From: JAHRAH01 sp051009015
Lineage (GTDB): Bacteria; Pseudomonadota; Gammaproteobacteria; Tethybacterales; Persebacteraceae
Assembly: GCA_051009015.1 (NCBI GenBank)
Contig: JBPCWZ010000033.1
Span: 1 to 5,596, forward strand
DNA length: 5,596 bases
Direction: 5' to 3'
Shown here: in pieces, positions 1 through 4,868 of the stretch
Position numbering within the stretch: the stretch's first letter is position 1
Layout of the letters: each line of letters begins with the position of its first letter
Made by a program: the position numbers and the translations under genes
The notes under the pieces: model-generated
Database searches by the model: none
Told to the model about the DNA's origin: nothing
What the model saw: only the letters and a program-made list of their open reading frames with translations

Positions 1-9
1 ATTAACCGG

Positions 10-96
10 CGGAGAGAGAGGGATTCGAACCCCCGAAGAGTTTGCACCCTTAGCGGATTTCAAGTCCGCCGCATTCAACCGCTCTGCCATCTCTCC
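10..96 (-). tRNA. tRNA-Ser (anticodon UGA)
   Basis: Read on the minus strand, this folds as a class II tRNA. The acceptor arms are GGAGAGA (96-90) and TCTCTCC (17-11), and the discriminator is G at position 10, as expected for serine tRNAs. The anticodon stem GCGGA/TCCGC encloses the loop CTTGAAA, giving anticodon TGA, which decodes UCA. A long variable arm (AGGGT-GCAA-ACTCT) and a T arm with TTCGAAT follow, and both the length and the variable arm fit Ser. The three bases after the discriminator read CCG, so the 3' CCA is not encoded and would have to be added by tRNA nucleotidyltransferase. The tRNA is transcribed leftward, away from nadK. No convincing promoter was found on its upstream side (97-160, minus strand). 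Confidence 0.96.
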
Positions 97-167
97 TTTT
101 TGTCTTATTACTTCCTTACGCCGGGGGTGTTGATTCGGCGCCCGCTAACGCGGCGATGGTTTAGGAG

Positions 168-187
168 ATTCCCGCTTATGCGGGAAT
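168..187. repeat. dRS3-like 20-bp palindromic repeat
   Basis: ATTCCCGCTTATGCGGGAAT is a perfect inverted repeat with 8-bp arms (ATTCCCGC/GCGGGAAT) and a TTAT loop. It matches the pattern ATTCCC-N8-GGGAAT known as dRS3 in Neisseria, where such elements are dispersed in intergenic arrays and used as filamentous prophage insertion sites. Related palindromes occur widely in other proteobacteria. The flank continues GACGG, and the half-unit GCGGGAATGACG (180-191) recurs exactly at 220-231, with a degenerate GCAGGAAT at 202-209. It lies between divergently transcribed tRNA-Ser and nadK, so it is not a shared 3' terminator. The resemblance to dRS3 is seen in the sequence; any mobility or regulatory role is inference. 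Confidence 0.7.
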
Positions 188-219
188 GACGGGGTTTTTG
201 CGCAGGAATAATGAAAAAG

Positions 220-231
220 GCGGGAATGACG
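220..231. repeat. Half-copy of the dRS3-like repeat
   Basis: GCGGGAATGACG here is identical to 180-191, the right arm plus flank of the palindrome. The left arm is missing (AATGAAAAAG precedes it), so no hairpin can form from this copy alone. With the degenerate GCAGGAAT at 202-209 it makes three half-units at 22- and 18-bp spacing, which looks like a decayed small array just upstream of nadK. Confidence 0.55.
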
Positions 232-262
232 AAATGGGCGGGCGGGGCGTTAGAATGGGGGG

Positions 263-1180
263 ATGGCGGAGAAGATTGACGGGGTTTTGTTTGCGGGGCG
301 GGCTAAGACGCCGGAACCTTTGGCGGCTTTTTTGCATGCCGCCGCGCATTTGCAATCTTGCGGCGTCAAAGTCGCACTGCATAGCGATATCGCAAAGTTG
401 TGCGCCGGTTTTGGAATGGATACCAAACAACTGCCGGTGCGCGATATCAAAAAGCCGGGATGCGAAGCCGGTAAGCCGGTTTGCGAAGGGGATATAAGCG
501 ATGCCGGTGGCATCGGGCTGGTTGTTGTGCTGGGCGGCGACGGGACTTTTTTGTCGGCGGCGCGGGAGTTTGCGCCTTTGGGCGCGATGCTGGCGGGGGT
601 CAATATAGGATATCTTGGCTTTCTCACCGATATCGCCCGCGAGGGAATGGCAGAGTCCATCGGCAACATTACCGGCGGCGATTATTTTGTGGAAGAGCGG
701 GCGATGCTGGATGTGCAAGTCGGCGACACGGCTTTTTCCCCCGCGGTTAACGATATGGTCGTCAGCCGCGGCGAAGGCGGGTTTTTGATGGATATGCGGC
801 TGGATATCAACAAGCGTTTCGCTTTCAATGTCCGCGCCGACGGGCTGATTGTTTCCACGCCGTCCGGCTCCACCGCTTATGCGCTTTCCGCCGGCGGTCC
901 GGTTGTCGCGCCGGATGTCAATACGCTTTTGCTTGTGCCGCTTTGCCCGCATGCCCTGACGCACCGCCCGCTGGTTGTCAGCGCCGATTATGTTTTGGAT
1001 ATTACAATGTTGAAAACCCCGCAGGATGCGACGGTGCATCTGGACGGCAGGGACAGAACCGCCGCCGCCGCCGGTGATGTCATTCGCATCCGGCGGCACA
1101 AGACGCCTTTGCGGATATGTCATCCGCTTTCTTATGATTATTACGACACTTTGCGGCGCAAGTTGCATTGGGGCGCATAA
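263..1180 (+). CDS. nadK: NAD kinase (NadK/PpnK)
   Basis: This enzyme phosphorylates NAD to NADP using ATP (or polyphosphate in some homologues) and is the cell's cytosolic source of NADP. The 305 residues are close to the usual length of about 290-300. The N-terminal Rossmann-like domain carries GGDGT at 91-95, followed by NIGYLGFLTD at 114-123. The C-terminal beta domain has the NE/D motif as N163-D164, then TPSGSTAYALSAGGP at 199-213 (family norm TPTGSTAY, here Ser for Thr), VPLCPHALTHRPLVV at 225-239, and a typical YDYYDTLRRKLHWG end. The ATG at 263 is the only reasonable start: an in-frame TAG lies at 251-253 with no start codon between. Six Gs (257-262) touch the ATG directly, which is too close for a normal ribosome-binding site. 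The stop lies 5 nt before recN, implying one transcript. A possible -10 (AATAAT, 207-212) lacks a well-spaced -35. Confidence 0.96.
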   Translation: MAEKIDGVLFAGRAKTPEPLAAFLHAAAHLQSCGVKVALHSDIAKLCAGFGMDTKQLPVRDIKKPGCEAGKPVCEGDISDAGGIGLVVVLGGDGTFLSAAREFAPLGAMLAGVNIGYLGFLTDIAREGMAESIGNITGGDYFVEERAMLDVQVGDTAFSPAVNDMVVSRGEGGFLMDMRLDINKRFAFNVRADGLIVSTPSGSTAYALSAGGPVVAPDVNTLLLVPLCPHALTHRPLVVSADYVLDITMLKTPQDATVHLDGRDRTAAAAGDVIRIRRHKTPLRICHPLSYDYYDTLRRKLHWGA

Positions 1181-1185
1181 GACAA

Positions 1186-2802
1186 ATGCTTGTGCGTTTG
1201 GCTTTGCGGGATTTTGTTGCCGCGCGCGAAGTTGAGATTGAATTGGATGGCGGCTTTTGCGCATTGACCGGCGAGACCGGCGCGGGCAAATCTCTGCTGG
1301 TTGATGCTTTGGCTTTGCTCGCCGGCGGGCGGGCGGCGGCTTCGCAGATTCGCCAAGGCGCGGCGGCGGCGGAAGTGGAAGCGGCTTTTGTTTTTGACGG
1401 CGGCGCGGAACTCATCGCCCGCCGCATTATCGCCAAAGATGCCAAAAGATCGCGGGCGTTTATTGACGGCAGGCAGGCGCCGCTTTTGATGCTTGCCGAA
1501 AGAGTGGCGGCGGCGGCGGAGATTTGCGGGCAGCATGCGCATTATTCTTTGCTGAAACCCCCGGCGCAAAGGCAGTTGCTTGACGGCTATGCCGGTGCGA
1601 CTGCGGATGTTGCGCAGGTCGGTGTTTTATATCGCAAATGGCGGGCGGCGGCGGATGGTTTGACGAAGGCGCAAACCGAAGCCGAACAACAAACGGCGCA
1701 GCGCGAACAATTGCAGCAGGAGTGTGCGCGGTTGCGGGCGGTGGGTTTTTCCATAGACCGGTGGCGCGATGCCAATGCGAAGTTATCGCGTTTGGAGAAT
1801 GCGGCGGATTTGGCAAAAGGTTGCGCCGAAGCATTGGCGGCATTGGAAGGAGACGGCGGCGGCGAGGAAAAACTTGCCGCCGCCCTTCGCATTGTTCAGG
1901 CGCTATCCCGCAAAGACAAACAACTGCGCGAGGCGGCGGAACAAACCGCAGCGTCATTGCAATCTTTGCAGGAAAGCGCGCGGGTGTTGAGAATGTATGC
2001 GCAGGATATTAGTTCCGACCCGCGCGAACTTGCCGAGTGCGAGCAGTTTGTCGCCGAGGCGCACAAACTTGCCCGCCAATATCGCCTGCCCGATACCGAA
2101 CAACTTGCGGAGTGTTTGCGGGAGAAGGAAACAATGCTGCGGCAGTTGGCAAAGGCGGCGGATGTCGGGGCGATGCAAAAAGCCGAAAAACTCGCCCGCC
2201 AAAAACTGGATAGCGCATGCGCATCGCTCGGCAACAAGCGGCAGAAGACCGCGCGCAAGTTGGAACGCGCATTGGCGGGATTGTTGCCGAAACTTGCAAT
2301 GCCGGAGGCGAAGATGAAAGTGCAACTGACGCCGCTTGCCGAGCCGACTTCAACCGGCGGCGAGCGCGCCGAGTTTTTGATAACAACACACGGCAAAGGC
2401 GAATGGGGCGGCATCGGGCATATCGCATCGGGGGGAGAGTTGTCGCGTTTGGGTTTGGCTCTGCAAATAGCGGGGGGGGATTTTCGCGCCGCGCCGAGCG
2501 TTGTTTTTGACGAAGTGGATGCCGGTATTGGCGGGGCGGCGGCGGCGGTTGTCGGGCAGTTGTTGCGGCAGTTGGGAAAAACGCGTCAGGTGTTGTGTGT
2601 GACTCATCTTGCACAAGTGGCGGCGGGGGCGGATTATCATTGGCGCGTCAAGATGGGCGATAACCGCGCAGTGCAGGTGCATTTGCTGGATGAGAAAGAA
2701 AGAGTGGAAGAACTCGCGCGCATGAGCGGCGGCGAAACGATAACCGATTCCGCCCGCGCCCATGCCGCCGAGTTGCGAAAGTTGGCAACGGCAAAACAAT
2801 AA
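1186..2802 (+). CDS. recN: DNA repair protein RecN
   Basis: RecN is an SMC-like ATPase that acts on chromosomal double-strand breaks in recombinational repair. The 538 residues are slightly short for the family (about 550). The N-terminal half-ATPase starts MLVRLALRDFV and carries Walker A GETGAGKS at 29-36. A long alanine/glutamine/charged-rich region (about 150-390) is the expected coiled coil. The C-terminal lobe has signature ASGGELSR at 414-421, Walker B FDEVD at 441-445, and H-loop THLAQVA with H474. The ATG at 1186 aligns with the MLxxLxIxxF start typical of RecN. The gene lies 5 nt after nadK, with no clear Shine-Dalgarno, only GGGG 12 nt upstream. In E. coli recN is LexA-controlled; no LexA box was seen here, as expected for a downstream operon gene. 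An 8-G run (2472-2479) falls between signature and Walker B. Confidence 0.96.
   Translation: MLVRLALRDFVAAREVEIELDGGFCALTGETGAGKSLLVDALALLAGGRAAASQIRQGAAAAEVEAAFVFDGGAELIARRIIAKDAKRSRAFIDGRQAPLLMLAERVAAAAEICGQHAHYSLLKPPAQRQLLDGYAGATADVAQVGVLYRKWRAAADGLTKAQTEAEQQTAQREQLQQECARLRAVGFSIDRWRDANAKLSRLENAADLAKGCAEALAALEGDGGGEEKLAAALRIVQALSRKDKQLREAAEQTAASLQSLQESARVLRMYAQDISSDPRELAECEQFVAEAHKLARQYRLPDTEQLAECLREKETMLRQLAKAADVGAMQKAEKLARQKLDSACASLGNKRQKTARKLERALAGLLPKLAMPEAKMKVQLTPLAEPTSTGGERAEFLITTHGKGEWGGIGHIASGGELSRLGLALQIAGGDFRAAPSVVFDEVDAGIGGAAAAVVGQLLRQLGKTRQVLCVTHLAQVAAGADYHWRVKMGDNRAVQVHLLDEKERVEELARMSGGETITDSARAHAAELRKLATAKQ
2472..2479 (+). repeat. Poly-G tract (8 G) within recN
   Basis: Eight consecutive G residues encode part of Ala-Gly-Gly-Asp between the ABC signature and Walker B of RecN. 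A further six-G run lies nearby at 2430-2435. Homopolymeric G tracts of this size can slip during replication. A one-base change would frameshift recN before Walker B and abolish ATPase function. The tract is seen directly; slippage in this organism is inference. Confidence 0.6.
2782..2795 (+). repeat. Direct repeat, copy 1 (end of recN)
   Basis: TTGGCAACGGCAAA covers the last sense codons of recN and is repeated exactly at 4850-4863. Similarity continues past the exact match: this copy goes on ACAATAAAAAAACC, the other CAACAATGAAAAACCCC, aligning with a 2-nt gap. The recN stop (TAA) and the start of the downstream unknown gene (ATG) fall at corresponding places in the two copies. Confidence 0.5.
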
Positions 2803-2839
2803 AAAAACCGCGCGGCGGAAAAATAGCGCATTATGGCGT

Positions 2840-2845
2840 TATAAT
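2840..2845 (+). promoter_or_regulatory. Candidate -10 box for clpPX
   Basis: A perfect TATAAT lies in the 50-nt recN-clpP gap. Transcription would be expected to start about 7 nt downstream, at or next to the A of the clpP ATG (2853), giving a leaderless or nearly leaderless mRNA. No good -35 hexamer is visible at 16-19 nt spacing (the region reads GCGGAAAAA), and there is no extended -10 TG, so the call rests on the -10 alone. No clear heat-shock sigma-32 promoter or CIRCE element was found. Confidence 0.4.
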
Positions 2846-2852
2846 AATTGCC

Positions 2853-3497
2853 ATGCATAACGATGGCGAAAGCGGCGGCGGCGGAATATTCGGCTTGCAA
2901 TATGTGCCGATGGTCGTGGAACAAAGCGGCAGGGGCGAGCGCGCCTACGATATCTATTCGCGCCTGCTCAAAGACCGCATTATCTTCATGGTCGGCGAGT
3001 TGAACGACTATGTCGCCAATATCATCATCGCGCAGTTGTTGTTTTTGGAAGCGGAAAACGACCAGCGCGACATTCACTTGTATATCAATTCCGGCGGCGG
3101 TTTGGTTACCGCCGGAATGGCGATATTTGACACAATGCGCCATATCAAAAGCCCGGTAGCGACGACTTGCGTCGGGCAGGCTTGCAGTATGGCGGCGGTT
3201 TTGCTCGCCGCCGGCGACAAGGGTTTGCGGCGGATGCTGCCAAACGCCCGGGCGATGATTCACCAGCCCCTTGGCGGCTTTTCGGGACAGGCAAGCGACA
3301 TCGCCATACACACCCGCGAGATACTTGCGGCAAAGGAGCGGCTGAACAATATCCTCGCATCGCTAACCGGCAAATCGGCAAAGCGCATCGCCGCCGACAC
3401 CGAGCGCGATACTTTCTTTTCGGCGCAGGAAGCGGTGGATTACGGGCTTGCCGATGCCGTTGTTGTGGCGCAAAACAAAAATGACAAGCGAAAATAA
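2853..3497 (+). CDS. clpP: ATP-dependent Clp protease proteolytic subunit ClpP
   Basis: ClpP is the serine peptidase that assembles into a two-ring tetradecamer and degrades proteins fed to it by ClpX. The 214 residues fit the family. Residues 1-17 are a glycine-rich leader comparable to the cleaved propeptide, and the conserved part begins YVPMVVEQSGRGERAYDIYS at 17-36. The triad is intact at S112, H137 (MIHQPLGG) and D186 (TERD), matching the E. coli residues with a constant offset. Departures: the near-invariant SPGG reads S80-G-G-G83, and the nucleophile region reads GQACSMAA rather than GQAASMGA. The start at ATG 2853 has no Shine-Dalgarno and lies 7 nt after a TATAAT. Starts at GTG 2904 or ATG 2910 remain possible but would remove the conserved N-terminal residues or the leader. 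The 3' end overlaps clpX by 17 nt. Confidence 0.95.
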   Translation: MHNDGESGGGGIFGLQYVPMVVEQSGRGERAYDIYSRLLKDRIIFMVGELNDYVANIIIAQLLFLEAENDQRDIHLYINSGGGLVTAGMAIFDTMRHIKSPVATTCVGQACSMAAVLLAAGDKGLRRMLPNARAMIHQPLGGFSGQASDIAIHTREILAAKERLNNILASLTGKSAKRIAADTERDTFFSAQEAVDYGLADAVVVAQNKNDKRK

Positions 3498-4845
3498 CAG
3501 CAGCGAAATAAAATGCTCCTTTTGCGGGCGGCGCAAGGGGGAGGAGAACGCAAGCGGCAAAAGCGGCAAGGAGGAAGATAACCGCTTTGTGCGCGGCGAA
3601 GGCGGCGTTTATATTTGCAGCCCGTGCGTGAGTTTGTGCCGCCGTCAATTGCAAGGCGGCAACCAGCCGAAAGCCGAAGTTGGGTTATCCGGTTTGCCGA
3701 GCCCGCGCGCCATCAAAGCCGAGTTGGATTCTTATATCATCGGGCAGGAGCGCGCCAAGATGATTCTTTCCGTCGCCGTGTATAACCATTACAAGCGCGT
3801 GTTGCGACCCGCCGCGCAAAACCTTGACGGCGAAAGCAATGACAGCGTGGAGTTGTCCAAAACCAACATATTATTGATAGGGCCGACCGGCAGCGGCAAA
3901 ACCCTGCTGGCGCAAACACTCGCCCGGGTTTTGGATTTTCCCATCGTCATCGCCGATGCGACGACATTGACCGAATCGGGCTATGTCGGCGAGGATGTGG
4001 AGAGCGTGGTGCAAAAACTCCTGCAGCGCAGCAACTATGACGCCGAGCGCGCGCGGCGCGGCATTGTCTATATTGACGAAGTTGACAAGATAGCGCGCAA
4101 ATCCGAAAACCCGTCCATCACCCGCGATGTATCGGGCGAGGGCGTGCAGCAGGCGTTGTTGAAGTTGATAGAAGGGACGGTTGCCGCCGTCCCCCCGCAG
4201 GGCGGGCGCAAGCATCCGCATCAGGAATATGTGCATATTGACACGACCGATATTTTGTTTATTTGCGGCGGTGCTTTTGACGGCTTGGCGGATATCGTCC
4301 GCCGCCGGGCGGATGTCGGCGGGCGGATAGGTTTTGACGGCGGCAAACAAAAGGATAAACCGGATGATGATTTGCTGGAAAAGGTGGAACCCGCCGATTT
4401 GGTGCGTTATGGTTTGATACCGGAGTTTGTCGGGCGGTTGCCTGTGGTAGGCGTTGCCAAATCATTGGACGAAGGCGCGCTTGCCGATATCTTCGCGCGC
4501 CCGAAGAATGCATTGATGCGCCAGTATCGGGAGATCTTTGCGATGGACGGCGTGGATATTTCGTTTAGCGAAGACGGCATCGCCGAGATAGCCCGCATTG
4601 CCACCGCGCGCGGCACGGGCGCGCGGGGTTTGCGCGCCGTTGCCGAGGATTTGTTGATGGATACGATGTTTCGGCTGCCGGAACTTAATGGGCGGGTGAT
4701 TGTTGATGCCGCCGCCGTCCGCGACGGCAAGCCCAAACTGCTGGCAATAAAACGCCGCGCCAAAAGCCAAAAAGCCAAAAGCCAAAATATCAAAAGCACA
4801 AGCGCGGCGGATGCCGAAGCCAAAGATACCGAAAAAGCCGCCTGA
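3481..4845 (+). CDS. clpX: ATP-dependent Clp protease ATPase subunit ClpX
   Basis: ClpX is the hexameric AAA+ unfoldase that recognises tagged substrates and threads them into ClpP. Its 454 residues exceed the roughly 420 of E. coli ClpX. The N-terminal zinc-binding domain has C12/C15 and C46/C49, spaced about 12 residues wider than in E. coli. The AAA+ module shows Walker A GPTGSGKT 134-141, pore loop GYVG 167-170, Walker B IVYIDE ending at E200, RKH loop 243-245, ClpP-docking IGF 283-285, arginine finger R319 in EFVGRLPVV, and sensor 2 GTGARGLR 378-385. The last 30 or so residues form a Lys/Ala/Ser-rich, probably disordered tail. The ATG at 3481 matches the usual start just before the zinc finger. 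It overlaps clpP by 17 nt, suggesting translational coupling. The leader is A-rich with no Shine-Dalgarno. Confidence 0.97.
   Translation: MTSENNSSEIKCSFCGRRKGEENASGKSGKEEDNRFVRGEGGVYICSPCVSLCRRQLQGGNQPKAEVGLSGLPSPRAIKAELDSYIIGQERAKMILSVAVYNHYKRVLRPAAQNLDGESNDSVELSKTNILLIGPTGSGKTLLAQTLARVLDFPIVIADATTLTESGYVGEDVESVVQKLLQRSNYDAERARRGIVYIDEVDKIARKSENPSITRDVSGEGVQQALLKLIEGTVAAVPPQGGRKHPHQEYVHIDTTDILFICGGAFDGLADIVRRRADVGGRIGFDGGKQKDKPDDDLLEKVEPADLVRYGLIPEFVGRLPVVGVAKSLDEGALADIFARPKNALMRQYREIFAMDGVDISFSEDGIAEIARIATARGTGARGLRAVAEDLLMDTMFRLPELNGRVIVDAAAVRDGKPKLLAIKRRAKSQKAKSQNIKSTSAADAEAKDTEKAA
4759..4787 (+). repeat. GCCAAAA heptamer tandem repeat in clpX 3' end
   Basis: Four copies of GCCAAAA run head to tail, with one extra A after the second copy, encoding AKSQKAKSQ in the ClpX tail. 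A related TATCAAAAGC follows. The unit is seven bases, so gain or loss of a copy would change the reading frame of the tail and stop codon without touching the AAA+ core. The repeat is directly visible; instability is inference. Confidence 0.6.
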
Positions 4846-4849
4846 CTTT

Positions 4850-4863
4850 TTGGCAACGGCAAA
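4850..4863 (+). repeat. Direct repeat, copy 2 (clpX to unknown-gene gap)
   Basis: TTGGCAACGGCAAA is identical to 2782-2795 at the end of recN. Here it fills most of the 23-nt gap between the clpX stop and the ATG of the next gene. The similarity extends through CAACAATGAAAAACCCC, so this copy supplies the leader and start codon of the unknown gene. Confidence 0.5.
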
Positions 4864-4868
4864 CAACA

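Noticed and set aside
207..212. AATAAT as a nadK -10 box
   Set aside because: No -35 at normal spacing was found (the best is ATGACG with a 15-bp spacer), and it overlaps degenerate repeat sequence. Too weak to list as a feature.
1168..1185. Upstream TTG start for recN overlapping nadK by 13 nt
   Set aside because: It would add six residues before MLVRLALRDF, whereas RecN proteins begin at the residue matching ATG 1186, and TTG is the weaker codon.
176..1264. Long minus-strand open frame opposite nadK
   Set aside because: Its product is Arg/Gln/His-rich with no recognisable motif, and it lies opposite a clear NAD kinase. It is the expected antisense shadow of GC-rich coding sequence.
2801..2825. 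Possible terminator between recN and clpP (CCGCGCGG plus A-rich flanks)
   Set aside because: The 8-bp palindrome has no loop and no following T run on the plus strand, so a stable intrinsic terminator is not supported.
3448..3480. Longer clpX reading frame starting at TTG 3448 or ATG 3454
   Set aside because: The extra residues lie wholly in the clpP coding region and do not resemble a ClpX N-terminus. ATG 3481 sits just before the zinc finger as usual.
386..4491. Apparent excess of GATATC hexamers, many in nadK
   Set aside because: Nearly all copies encode Asp-Ile pairs in frame, with one at Gly-Tyr-Leu. Codon choice explains them without invoking a recognition motif.
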